60,181 bases of DNA from NCBI GenBank assembly GCA_003526375.1, contig DPDG01000051.1, positions 1 through 60,181 on the forward strand, given 5' to 3'. Both the position numbers and the translations under genes were made by a program. The stretch is from Lentisphaeria bacterium. GTDB lineage: Bacteria; Verrucomicrobiota; Lentisphaeria; Victivallales; UBA1829. A model generated the notes under the pieces. That model was given only the letters and a program-made list of their open reading frames with translations. It was not told where the DNA came from and did no database searches. This document shows positions 43,115 to 52,155 of the stretch, piece by piece. How positions within the stretch are numbered: position 1 is the first letter of the stretch; each line of letters begins with the position of its first letter.

Positions 43115-44158
43115 TCATTTGACGGCATCTGTGAACAGAGAAGGATCGTCAAAGTGATATAGGGTGAGAGTATTGGCATCTGCGGAAAACGGGGCGGACG
43201 GAACTTGAGCGCCGTCGCGGACTGTGTTTGAAATGCGTATTTCATCCAGCAGAATATTGGCACTTTCGATGATCTGGTAGCTTCCGCCTTGATTGTGGAT
43301 GCGCCCGCCCAATTCAATGCTGGCAGACGTGCCCCCCGCCGGATCGGTGAAATCTTTTTCTCCGGCAAGCTGTCCGTCCACATGAAATTTCATCTTGCCC
43401 GCTTTGGTGTCATAAGTCGCACAGAAATAAACCCAGCCGTCTTTGTGAATCGGTTTGGATGATACCGCTCCGACGGTCGGCTTGCCTTTGGAACGGTAAA
43501 CCAGATACTGGAGCGCCCGCCCCGGAGTCACACGGATTGCCTGATAACTCCACGGTGACGTATCACCGGACTGAATAAACATGGCGCAAACCGCACTTTG
43601 AGGATTGAGCGGCGGCAAATAGATCCATCCTTCAATCGTGCCGCACTGCGGATCAAACTTTTTGAATCCTTTCATGGTCGCCTGACTGCCGGGGAAATGA
43701 GCCGCGCCGCCGAATTTGCCGTCCGCACTCCGAATTGCGCCCGCCGCCTGAAGATCCGGCAGTTTTTCAAATCTCCACGGATTGGGAACGGCGGCTCCTT
43801 CAATGGTCTTACCGTTACGTGTTATGCTTGGAACGAAACGAAGACTGCCTTGACGGGGAGAACCGAACCGGTAAAAAATGTTTTTGAGCACCGTTGCGGC
43901 AGTGAACGTCCTGCCGTCCGCACTGCGTTTCAACGCAATGGTGCTTTCCTGATTGTAATACGCCGGAGCTCCTTTTTGGTCTGTGACCTTGATTGCAGCG
44001 GAGTCTGCGGAGAGATCGGTATTGAGCGTGAAGGTGATCTGTTCTCCCGGTGCGACTGTCGTTTTTTCCGTTCCCGGTGTAATGGACAGCGTGTCGGCAG
44101 ACAGGATGCCGACCCCCAGCGAGGACAGCAGCAAGGCGGTGTAGAAACTCTTGTTCAT
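43115..44158 (-). CDS. Secreted LamG/concanavalin-like domain protein
   Basis: 347 residues with a signal peptide (cleavage after GILSA). Residues 25-125 form an Ig-like beta-sandwich; 150-345 resemble a LamG/pentraxin-type sandwich (GTIEGWIYLPPLNPQS, WVYFCATYDTKAGKMKFHVD, ILLDEIRISNTVRDG). Such domains bind carbohydrate or host/matrix glycans. It sits between the pseudopilin and the DUF4838 gene with gaps below 30 bases and is probably a surface glycan-binding helper, functionally comparable to SusE-type proteins (inference). Confidence 0.85.
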   Translation of the reverse strand: MNKSFYTALLLSSLGVGILSADTLSITPGTEKTTVAPGEQITFTLNTDLSADSAAIKVTDQKGAPAYYNQESTIALKRSADGRTFTAATVLKNIFYRFGSPRQGSLRFVPSITRNGKTIEGAAVPNPWRFEKLPDLQAAGAIRSADGKFGGAAHFPGSQATMKGFKKFDPQCGTIEGWIYLPPLNPQSAVCAMFIQSGDTSPWSYQAIRVTPGRALQYLVYRSKGKPTVGAVSSKPIHKDGWVYFCATYDTKAGKMKFHVDGQLAGEKDFTDPAGGTSASIELGGRIHNQGGSYQIIESANILLDEIRISNTVRDGAQVPSAPFSADANTLTLYHFDDPSLFTDAVK

Positions 44159-44186
44159 GATGTTTTTTCCTTATATGAGTTGATTA

Positions 44187-44951
44187 TTAGAAACTGCGGA
44201 CGAAAGGTAGCTCCGAATTTGTAACCTCCCACTTGATATTGTAGAAGTAATAAGTCAGATTCGGATTATACTTCGGAGAAGCGATGCGGCCGTCTCCCAT
44301 GAATGCATTGGCGGTTCTTGCATGACGGAAGTCGATGTAACCGGATACCGCACCGCTTCCATTTGCAAGAATCTGGTGTCCGTGATACTCCGAGGCGGGA
44401 GCATCCGTGAATCCTTTGCCGTAACGCGAATCTGCGAAAAAAATCCGGCTGCCGGGATATTTGATGCTTCTCCGTCTCCGGAAAGTCGAAGTTGGAGTGA
44501 CTGTTGAGTTTGTATTTGAAAGACTGGAATTCAATCCGTACGCAGGAGTGTTGTAAGTCCAGTAGTCGGCTTTGCCGGGGATGGGAGCCAGCCGTTCGCG
44601 GCACCCGGTGAAGATTTTGCGGTTTTTGACATATTCATTGAGCAATCCCATCCACATCTGTTCCATTTCATAAGACATGCATTGGTTGGCGACGATATAG
44701 TCGTCATAATCATCGGAATACATGTGGGACGCCAGCCCGATATTTTTCAGATTGGAGGCACAGGAAGTTTTCAGTGCGGAAAGCCTGGCTTTTCCCAGAG
44801 CCGGCAACAGCATTGCCGCAAGAATGGCGATGATCGAAATTACGATAAGGAGCTCGATCAGGGTGAAAACATTTATTTTCACCCTGCGGAACAGGCAGAG
44901 CGGACAAGAGATGGTGAACAGATTCAAGAAGCTGGATGGAGTTTTATTCAT
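44187..44951 (-). CDS. Pseudopilin-like protein, module iv
   Basis: 254 residues. The ATG at 44951 follows AAAGGA at a good distance and gives a 28-residue leader before FTLIELLIVISIIAIL. The leader carries no Gly at all near the junction (VKINV), so classical prepilin peptidase recognition is doubtful. The +5 Glu and H-X9-DG (HARTANAFMGDG) are both present. It is the first gene of the operon and divergent from the AraC gene. Confidence 0.9.
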   Translation of the reverse strand: MNKTPSSFLNLFTISCPLCLFRRVKINVFTLIELLIVISIIAILAAMLLPALGKARLSALKTSCASNLKNIGLASHMYSDDYDDYIVANQCMSYEMEQMWMGLLNEYVKNRKIFTGCRERLAPIPGKADYWTYNTPAYGLNSSLSNTNSTVTPTSTFRRRRSIKYPGSRIFFADSRYGKGFTDAPASEYHGHQILANGSGAVSGYIDFRHARTANAFMGDGRIASPKYNPNLTYYFYNIKWEVTNSELPFVRSF

Positions 44952-45042
44952 GTCGGAATCCTTTCTTTTTATAAAAATAATAAGTATGCAGCTTGTTTTT
45001 CCTTTGCTGCCATATATTATATGAAAAAACGGGAAAAAGTAA

Positions 45043-45921
45043 ATGTCAAAAACTTGGAAAAAAATACCGGAAAGCACCATGCGGAAAATAAGGAAGCTGG
45101 CGCATATCTACAATACGCAGGATATGGAATCTCTGATGATTCAGGTGTTTTCCTGGGGCTTTTATCCGGTGGATGAATGGGATTTCCGCCTGGTCAATCA
45201 GCCGCACTGGATTTTATACTGGAACCCGACTCCGGGGTTAAAACTGGAAGTGGGCCGGAAGATCGTCGAACCGAACCCGGACCGGATTTATCTGTTTGCC
45301 CCGCATACCCGCTTTTCGGGAAACGAAGTGAAGCCATTCATTCAGTTTTATCTGCATTTCAGCGTGGGAGAACCGTTTAACAGAGTCCGGAACAGGTTAT
45401 TCACTTTTCCAGCGGAAAACTTTCCGGAGATGATGCTGGAGGCAGCACATCATCGCGGCAGATTGACACGCTCGCTTTATCTCCAGCAAATTGCGCTGGC
45501 TGCACTGGCGAAAGTTCCGCTCAACGCGTTTGCACCGGACAAAAGGATGCCGCTGGATCAGAGAATCTGTCTTGTGCTGGATCAGATCGACCGTGATCCG
45601 GCCAAGGCGGGAAGCGTTGAAGAACTGAGCGCTTCGGTAAGGATGTCTCCCAATAATTTTCACAGAAAATTTGCGGACGCAACCAATACCACGCCGAAAC
45701 AGTACATTCTGAGGCGGCGTCTGGAACACGCGAGATATTTGCTGATGCATTCATCTTTGAATATTGATGAGATTGCTTCGGAATCCGGCTTTCAAAACCG
45801 CTATCATTTTTCCAAGACATTCAAAAATTATTATGTCTTCCCGCCGGTGGCTTACCGTAAGATGATGGAACGCACCCATTCCACTTCAAAGCCGTGTAAA
45901 ACTGCCTCCAGGGAGAAATGA
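45043..45921 (+). CDS. AraC family transcriptional regulator, module iv
   Basis: 292 residues. The N-terminal half is a cupin-like sensor that I place by position only; the C-terminus has both AraC helix-turn-helix units (VEELSASVRMSPNNFHRKFA, IDEIASESGFQNRYHFSKTF). The 91-bp region shared with the divergent pseudopilin gene is AT rich and contains overlapping -10-like boxes for both directions (about 45014-45022). The ribosome binding site is weak. It probably activates the module iv operon. Confidence 0.88.
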   Translation: MSKTWKKIPESTMRKIRKLAHIYNTQDMESLMIQVFSWGFYPVDEWDFRLVNQPHWILYWNPTPGLKLEVGRKIVEPNPDRIYLFAPHTRFSGNEVKPFIQFYLHFSVGEPFNRVRNRLFTFPAENFPEMMLEAAHHRGRLTRSLYLQQIALAALAKVPLNAFAPDKRMPLDQRICLVLDQIDRDPAKAGSVEELSASVRMSPNNFHRKFADATNTTPKQYILRRRLEHARYLLMHSSLNIDEIASESGFQNRYHFSKTFKNYYVFPPVAYRKMMERTHSTSKPCKTASREK

Positions 45922-46219
45922 ATACCCCGGTACGGATATTGGAAACATATCATCTCATCCGTGATGCTGGCTCATAGGAGGATGGAGCAGATCGTTGAAC
46001 TGCTATACTTCAACTGCATTGATTGGAGCGCTGAAGGCAATATCTTCACAGCGGCGATTCCATCAGCCTGATGAGGTCTCGGGAACTGTCGGAAAGGACA
46101 GCCGCAGAGCTCCGGACCGGGATTTCCTCTTACCATGTAGTCAGTGCACTGATACCGACTGCGACAAAGGCAATGTTTTTGAAGCAGAGGGAAAGGGCAT
46201 CAACTGATAATGACGGATT
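45922..46219. other. Intergenic stretch without a recognised gene
   Basis: About 300 bases between the AraC gene and the convergent pseudopilin gene of module v. Short open frames on the plus strand (for example 46071-46253) lack ribosome binding sites and recognisable domains. No hairpin with a T run was found for either side. Confidence 0.6.
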
Positions 46220-47095
46220 TCAGAAGTTGAGAAGCGTGACGCCGTTCCGGTGAACCGCGCCTTTGAAACCGATCTCCTGCAATTGAGGCGCTTTCAACTG
46301 TTCCACTCTGCCGTCGGCAAAGGCGGCAGTCGTTTTGTTCTGGTGCCGTAATATGGCGCGTCCGTATGCCGCGCTTGGCTTCGGAGTGACAAAATGGAAC
46401 GGTTTGTTATTTCCCGGCGCCTGATTGATTGAATCGTAGAGAAGCCCGAATCCGGATGGAATCCTGGGCAGCAGCATAAAACCGGATGCCCAGGTATTCC
46501 AGCCGAACGGAACTATAATTTCCGTGCCTTTGGGGGCATTTTCCCAATTGTTGTATGCCGGACAGCCATAAGTCTGCTGGTATTGTGCCAGGTTGCTTCC
46601 CGCCTGCGGCGGAGTCGTGGATGGGCAGTATGCCGCTTTGGGACCGGGGAGATATGCCGGATGGTTTTCCGTCCAGCTTAAATAACTTTCCCGTCCGGGA
46701 TAGGACGCCTTGATCAGATAACAGAGCCATACCTCACTTCGCTCGCTTCCGGAATCCGTCGATAGTGCGATATAATCCCTGTAGTCTCCCGCATACATTG
46801 CCATTGCCGCAACGCATTGTTTCTGATTTCCGACACAGTTGACGGATTTTGCCATCTCTTTCGCCTTGCCCAGCGCCGGCAGCAGCATTGCCGCCAGAAT
46901 CGCAATAATTGCAATCACGATGAGGAGCTCTATGAGGGTGAAAAATCTTGTTTTTCCCCTGAAAGTAAGAACAGAGGAACAAGGAACATGGAAATAAGAA
47001 GGAACATTTGAACAGTTGAATGAAAACTGGCGGAATGGGAGCTGTTCCTTTCTGAATATTCCGTTGGGAAAATATTGTTTTTTTACTTTGCACAT
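46220..47095 (-). CDS. Pseudopilin-like protein with a long leader, module v
   Basis: 291 residues. The ATG at 47095 has AAGGAG about nine bases upstream. The leader is about 51 residues, far longer than the 5-25 usual for prepilins, and contains Lys/Arg-rich and cysteine-containing parts before GKTRF-FTLIELLIVIAIIAIL. Gly lies five positions from Phe. The +5 Glu and the C-terminal H-X9-DG (HQNKTTAAFADG) are intact. It is the last gene of the operon, 15 bases after the GH123-like gene. An internal start would shorten the leader, but none with a ribosome binding site is visible. Confidence 0.88.
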   Translation of the reverse strand: MCKVKKQYFPNGIFRKEQLPFRQFSFNCSNVPSYFHVPCSSVLTFRGKTRFFTLIELLIVIAIIAILAAMLLPALGKAKEMAKSVNCVGNQKQCVAAMAMYAGDYRDYIALSTDSGSERSEVWLCYLIKASYPGRESYLSWTENHPAYLPGPKAAYCPSTTPPQAGSNLAQYQQTYGCPAYNNWENAPKGTEIIVPFGWNTWASGFMLLPRIPSGFGLLYDSINQAPGNNKPFHFVTPKPSAAYGRAILRHQNKTTAAFADGRVEQLKAPQLQEIGFKGAVHRNGVTLLNF

Positions 47096-47110
47096 GATTT
47101 CCGACTCCTT

Positions 47111-49966
47111 TTATTTCAGTTTCTTCTGCATTTCTTCCATACATTCCGCCAGCTCTCTGCGGACACTGCGCAATGCTTCGGGATCCGTATTATACTGATC
47201 TGTGGATAAGATCAGCGATTCGGGAACGGTCAGAGCTTTTTGGGAACGTGCAAGAAGTTCCTTGTCGAACCCGGATTTCCCTTCCGCCTGTTTTACCAGT
47301 TTTTCCAGCATACGGTAATACCAGAGGTCCTCGACTCCGTCGCGAAAGTTTTCAATGCGGATCGTCGGCAGGATTTTCAAGTCGCGTCCGGGGACGAAAA
47401 GATTTCCCTCCTCATTATCCGTATTGCAGGTTGCCGGATTCCAGTTCGTGCGGGGACCGTCGGCAACGGCGCCCAGACCGCTTCTGACACGCGGCATCCA
47501 TGAGACGATCGACCAGTAGAGAAAACCGTCCGGACGGTATTTCTGCGTCATGGCGCCCATCAGGAGACGCGGCACCGCGGCGGGGACTTCCAGCATCAGC
47601 GTCGGTTCCGGCGGACGCGGAAAATTGCAGACATACCACCAGACTTGCTTGTTTTTCCGGCGGAGCTCTTTCACCAGTTCCTGCTTCTTTCGGTAGACCG
47701 GTACGGTAGGAACCCAGATATCAATGTTTTCAATTCCTTTGACCTGCGCATCCGGTATTCCTGCCGTGGTCATGACGGGGAGTGCCGGATACTCTTTCTT
47801 GACGGTGCCGAAGACCCGGTTCGTGACTTCATCGATTCTTCCCTCGTCGAATCCGTAGAAATATGCCTTGTCCCATACGCCGTATTTCTTCGCGACTGCG
47901 CCCCAGTATTCAAGATGTTTTCTTGTTCGTTCGATCAATCGGCCGACTTCGGGATGATCGGGGTTGTTTCCGACCTCCGCAGAGTATTTCGGGAGAACCG
48001 TGGAATTGACCACACAGAAACTTTTGAGCTCGCCTTTGTCATTGAGGCGTTTCAGTGCGGGATATTCACCGTCGCCTTTTAGGTTGGTGTAGGGACCCCG
48101 GTAAAGGTAGTCCAGAGTGATCTTATACTCTGCCGCCCGGTCGATGAAATCATTGGATACTTTGTGCCAGAGCTGTTCATCATTGATTTTGTAAAGCCGT
48201 CTGATTGCCGCCATGTGGAAGTTGTTCGAGGAGGGAAGCGGGGAGCCGGCAGGAAGCGGGAAATCATATACTTTCACCTGAACTGGAAAAGAATATGGCT
48301 GTACTCCGGCGGCACTGACCGTGACTGTCCCGTGGTAAATTCCGGGCTTTGCATCGGCAGGAGTTCGAAGCCGTACCCAGAACGGCACGTTTTCTCCGGG
48401 TTTGACTGTTGCTGTTTTCTGGTATTCGATCAGAAAATCCGGATACCAGCCGACATATTCGGCAGGGTAGGTGGGACGTTTGTTCCGGGCGTGTCCGACA
48501 ACGGAGACATCGGAATGTATTTTACCGTTGTCCGGCCCGGCAAGCTCCGAAACGGTGACTTTAACCTCTTTCAGTTCTTTTTTCATTCCGGCAACGACGA
48601 CTTGGAAACTTTCCGTCTCATTTTTAGCCATTTCCAGTTCCGCCTTTTCCGCGCCGCGGACATGGTACCCCGCATCCTCAAGAAAAACGGATGTCATGGA
48701 GTCCGCGACTCCCACGCCGTATTCGCCGGAGGGCACCACGGCGCTCATTGCCAGATTTCCGTTTTTGCGTTGAATCGCGCTGACTTCTCTGCGACCGCTG
48801 TTGACTGCATTGATGTATGCTTCGATGTCTTTGCGCAAAGCCTTTTCTCCTTTGACTTTATCATAGAGGTCATTGAGGTTTGCGAGTAGCCTGTCAGCTC
48901 TTTCCAGGTCCTGCGGAAGAAGTTTTTCCCGGCGGAGCCTGTTCAGCTTTCCGATCAGTCCCCGCTGAATTTCATCCGGACGGAATTCCAGCTGAAGCTT
49001 ATTGATCTTGTAGGCATAGGCAAAGCTGGGCATGGTTCCTCCGATTCCGAGAGACTTGATGTTTTTCAGATCGACGCCCATATCGAAAATCATGCGGTCC
49101 ATTTCGACTTTTCCGCCGTTGAGTGAACCGAACCCGTGCCAGAATTTTTTCTGATCCGTATCGCTGAAAGAGAGTCCGATGCCGAGACTGTGTGATCCCG
49201 GTAGTTCTTCAAGCTCCGCGACAAGGTGTGTTTTTGTTGAGAAATCGCCATTGTTCAGGGCATCGTCAATTTTTGCCGTCAGCTGAAATCCGGGCCATCG
49301 GTCCATGCCCGGCTGATACCGGTCCGTAAAGACGGCGATCGACCCGTCGTTACGGGTTTCCAGCCGGCAATTGCCGTAAGTCTGAAGCCCGCGTCCTTTT
49401 TTCAGCAGTTCCTGACGCAGATCATAGACTCTGGAGATCATGTCGCCAGGGGCGGATTTCCTGTTTTTCAGCAGTTCGATGGATTTGAAACGAACGGCAA
49501 ACTCTTTCTGCGGACGGTTGAACGCCAGTTGAATCATGGATATTTCGCCGGGATTGATCTTTACCGCCACCTTTGCGAGATCCACCAGCAGACAGTTCTG
49601 CGAGTTTGCACGGACCCAGCAACCGGCACTGCAAAGTTTTCCGCCGCTGCGGATGACCACATTGAGCGTCGGGGAAATTTCAGGGGACAGATTGGACACA
49701 TTAATAACCAGATTGTCATATCCGGTCCAATTCCGTTTTGACAACTGGTCGCCTCCGATATTGATAACGGGCCAGGTGTCCCTGGCGGATTTCATGTAAT
49801 CCGCACGGAGTCCGTCTTTTTCCAAAACCGTCTTTACCGCACGGTTCTGTTCCGGAACGGAGGGATTGAAGAAAGTCTTTCCTTTCGAGAAATCGAAAAT
49901 TGTTTCTCCCGCCGATGCTGTGAGGGCAAGAACACCCGCCAGGCAACTGAGTAGTGTGTGTGTCAT
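47111..49966 (-). CDS. Secreted GH123-like enzyme (DUF4091)
   Basis: 951 residues with a signal peptide (cleavage near ALTASA). The first 340 residues hold two beta-sandwich-like regions. A helical linker follows (350-390), then an Ig-like domain (440-590), then the barrel. The Asp707-Glu708 pair in YFYGFDEGR matches the catalytic Asp-Glu pair of GH123 N-acetylgalactosaminidases, which work by substrate-assisted catalysis. The end (PTIRIENFRDGVEDLWYYRML) is the typical DUF4091 C-terminus. It probably cleaves GalNAc-type residues from an extracellular glycan such as mucin or glycosphingolipid; the exact linkage is not known. It lies between the ROK regulator and a pseudopilin. Confidence 0.88.
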   Translation of the reverse strand: MTHTLLSCLAGVLALTASAGETIFDFSKGKTFFNPSVPEQNRAVKTVLEKDGLRADYMKSARDTWPVINIGGDQLSKRNWTGYDNLVINVSNLSPEISPTLNVVIRSGGKLCSAGCWVRANSQNCLLVDLAKVAVKINPGEISMIQLAFNRPQKEFAVRFKSIELLKNRKSAPGDMISRVYDLRQELLKKGRGLQTYGNCRLETRNDGSIAVFTDRYQPGMDRWPGFQLTAKIDDALNNGDFSTKTHLVAELEELPGSHSLGIGLSFSDTDQKKFWHGFGSLNGGKVEMDRMIFDMGVDLKNIKSLGIGGTMPSFAYAYKINKLQLEFRPDEIQRGLIGKLNRLRREKLLPQDLERADRLLANLNDLYDKVKGEKALRKDIEAYINAVNSGRREVSAIQRKNGNLAMSAVVPSGEYGVGVADSMTSVFLEDAGYHVRGAEKAELEMAKNETESFQVVVAGMKKELKEVKVTVSELAGPDNGKIHSDVSVVGHARNKRPTYPAEYVGWYPDFLIEYQKTATVKPGENVPFWVRLRTPADAKPGIYHGTVTVSAAGVQPYSFPVQVKVYDFPLPAGSPLPSSNNFHMAAIRRLYKINDEQLWHKVSNDFIDRAAEYKITLDYLYRGPYTNLKGDGEYPALKRLNDKGELKSFCVVNSTVLPKYSAEVGNNPDHPEVGRLIERTRKHLEYWGAVAKKYGVWDKAYFYGFDEGRIDEVTNRVFGTVKKEYPALPVMTTAGIPDAQVKGIENIDIWVPTVPVYRKKQELVKELRRKNKQVWWYVCNFPRPPEPTLMLEVPAAVPRLLMGAMTQKYRPDGFLYWSIVSWMPRVRSGLGAVADGPRTNWNPATCNTDNEEGNLFVPGRDLKILPTIRIENFRDGVEDLWYYRMLEKLVKQAEGKSGFDKELLARSQKALTVPESLILSTDQYNTDPEALRSVRRELAECMEEMQKKLK

Positions 49967-49996
49967 TTTTATCCTTTCTGGTATTATTTTGAAAAA

Positions 49997-51112
49997 TTAC
50001 AGATTCAGAATTTTTAGCCGCATCAGCTCTGCCGCGGTGTAGACCGTATCGCTGACGGTCAGATAACTGAAGTTCAGAAGCGGAGTTGTGTCGCCGGTCA
50101 GTTTTTCATATTCAGCCAGCAGAGACCGATAGAGCAGGTGAGTGCTGTTGCAGAGCAGGATATGGTCGAGATGCAGTTCCTTTTTCATGACGGCGACAGC
50201 CCGCGCGATATAGATCCCGTTCTCTTTTATGATCCGGCATGCATCAGGGGCTCCCGCCTGGCTTTGAATCAGAATATTATTGTAGGTAAAGTCGTCGCCG
50301 TATTTGCCATGGTCGTTTTTTCCCGTCAGTTTCAGATAACGGCGTATGATGGAGTCATAGGTCAGGAGGGACTCGATACATCCGCGCCTGCCGCAGATGC
50401 CGCAGATTTCGGAGGCGGCACGGTCGATCTGCCTGTGCCTGAAATTGCGGAAATAGCCGTCCAGGTCATTGCGGAGTTCACCGTTTGTGATGACATAGGC
50501 ATGGAGATGCCCGGGAACAAAAAGCCCGGCGTTTCCTTTGAGCAGGAGAGACTTGTAAAGGCGGCGGAAAACCAGTTCCGAATCCTCCATCAGTTCCACA
50601 TGAATACCGTAAAGGCGGCGCAGGATTTTGACCAGTTCCCGGAATTGCAGGCTTCGCCGGCTGTCCTGCCGGTAGGTGTTGAGATTGCAGCCGATTGCCG
50701 CGACAGCCATATCCGGAAATCTGTTTCTGATATTCTGGATTTCCTCCAGTGAAAGGCGGATCACATCCGTGGACGGCGCCGGTTCCGGGATGATGAGCAC
50801 ATTGCTGTAAAGCAGATAGGAATTGATGTCAATCACCGCAAAACACAGCTTACCTGTGAACAGAGAAACGCTGACAAAGATGATCCGTTCACTGTTGGAG
50901 CGGTAAATGATGCCGGGACGCCCGCGCTGTCCCTCCGCGGTCTCTTCCAGAATCAGTCCGTGACGCTTCAGCTCATTCGTGTAGTTATCCACTGTGCGTC
51001 CGCTGAATCCGGTCTGGCGGATCAGTTCCTGCCGGGAAATGCAGATGCCGGAAAAGATGGCGGTGCGTATTCTCTGCTTTTTCAAATTGATCTTTGATAT
51101 TTTCTTTTCCAT
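49997..51112 (-). CDS. ROK-family transcriptional regulator, module v
   Basis: 371 residues. An N-terminal winged helix (SRQELIRQTGFSGRTVDNYT, then GQRGRPG) is joined to a ROK sugar-sensing domain with the zinc-binding motif CGICGRRGCIES. The glucokinase-type phosphate motif is degenerate (VSLFTGKL), so it is a sensor and not a kinase, like NagC/Mlc. It heads the operon with the GH123-like enzyme and pseudopilin, so an amino sugar such as GalNAc or GlcNAc is a plausible effector (inference). Confidence 0.9.
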   Translation of the reverse strand: MEKKISKINLKKQRIRTAIFSGICISRQELIRQTGFSGRTVDNYTNELKRHGLILEETAEGQRGRPGIIYRSNSERIIFVSVSLFTGKLCFAVIDINSYLLYSNVLIIPEPAPSTDVIRLSLEEIQNIRNRFPDMAVAAIGCNLNTYRQDSRRSLQFRELVKILRRLYGIHVELMEDSELVFRRLYKSLLLKGNAGLFVPGHLHAYVITNGELRNDLDGYFRNFRHRQIDRAASEICGICGRRGCIESLLTYDSIIRRYLKLTGKNDHGKYGDDFTYNNILIQSQAGAPDACRIIKENGIYIARAVAVMKKELHLDHILLCNSTHLLYRSLLAEYEKLTGDTTPLLNFSYLTVSDTVYTAAELMRLKILNL

Positions 51113-51134
51113 ATCTTCTCCGGTTTCTGTTTAT

Positions 51135-51162
51135 ATTATACGGAAAAACATTTAAATGGCAA
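51135..51162 (-). promoter_or_regulatory. Promoter for the module v operon
   Basis: Minus-strand TTGCCA (51157-51162) and TATAAT (51135-51140) are 16 bp apart, 22 bp before the ROK gene start. Confidence 0.7.
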
Positions 51163-51294
51163 GATTAAAATGCTTTTTCGATATGAGAATGCCGTGATAA
51201 AACCGGATAATCAAGTGAAATGTGTTCGGATTTTAATGACTTTTCGAGTAATGGAAAATGATTTCATGCGAAAGATGCCGCAGGATGTGCGGAA

Positions 51295-51945
51295 TCAGCT
51301 TCTTACGTAGAACCACATTCTGAGGAAGCGGAGGCGCGGGAGGAAGAATTTCACAAACAACCCTACGGCGAATGCCGCAATCGCTGTGCCTTCCCGTATG
51401 CCCGTGAGATGGGAAATGAACACCCAGGAAGCGAGTGCGGCACAGGCGACAAGAGAAAAATCGAAACTGATCTTGATGAGCCCGAACTCTTTTTTGAGTC
51501 TGGCTGAGAGAGCTTTCACGAAGCCTTCCCCGGGAATGAACATGACGTCGGCGGTCAGTTGGCAGCTGATGCCGAGCCCCAGAATTGCACAGCCGCAGAA
51601 AAGCATGATCAACTGCAACAGATAATTGCCTGTCCGGAACGGTTCCAGAACAAACATTCCGAGGTCAATGAAGAAGCCGAATACGCCCGTAGCGGCAATC
51701 TGAAGATACTGTATCTTCCGGAAATCCCTGCCGAGCAGAAGCACCTGCCCGAAGACAAGGAAGACATTCAGGAGCAGAGTCAGCATTCCGAGACTGAGAG
51801 GCATGAGAAAGGTCAGGACATAGGGCAGACTGGAAATCGGCGTTGTGCCGAGTCCCGCCTGAGTCGTCATTGCCACACCGAATCCGCTGAGCCCCAGCCC
51901 GAGAATAAATACCGATATCCGGCGTTTGATGTCATCTTTCGTCAT
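51295..51945 (-). CDS. YczE/YitT-like integral membrane protein
   Basis: 216 residues with five or six membrane helices. The opening FILGLGLSGFGVAMTTQAGLGTTP segment is characteristic of the YczE/YyaS group (DUF6198), as is the later FIPGEGFVKALS. Function unknown; proposed roles include transport. It is a single gene between the module v promoter and the glutamate dehydrogenase gene. Confidence 0.85.
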   Translation of the reverse strand: MTKDDIKRRISVFILGLGLSGFGVAMTTQAGLGTTPISSLPYVLTFLMPLSLGMLTLLLNVFLVFGQVLLLGRDFRKIQYLQIAATGVFGFFIDLGMFVLEPFRTGNYLLQLIMLFCGCAILGLGISCQLTADVMFIPGEGFVKALSARLKKEFGLIKISFDFSLVACAALASWVFISHLTGIREGTAIAAFAVGLFVKFFLPRLRFLRMWFYVRS

Positions 51946-52072
51946 TTCAAGTCCTGCCGCATCTGTGAAACCGGTACTATACTGCAGAATCGCAAAAAAA
52001 CAACAGGTGATATCCGGTATGTAAAAAGTCCGTATTTACAATTTTTTCAGATGTTTTTGCAATAACTTTCTC

Positions 52073-52100
52073 TTGTTAAAACAGTTGTAAATGCTAATAT
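52073..52100 (+). promoter_or_regulatory. Promoter for the glutamate dehydrogenase gene
   Basis: TTGTTA (52073-52078) and TAATAT (52095-52100) are 16 bp apart, 55 bp before the ATG, which has GAGAGGGG upstream. Confidence 0.55.
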
Positions 52101-52155
52101 GAGTGAGGGGAAAAAGAATTGTCCATGAACAGAAACCGGAAAGAGAGGGGTAAAG

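Noticed and set aside
46071..46253. Short plus-strand open frame upstream of module v
   Set aside because: No ribosome binding site, no recognisable domain, and it runs into the convergent pseudopilin gene.
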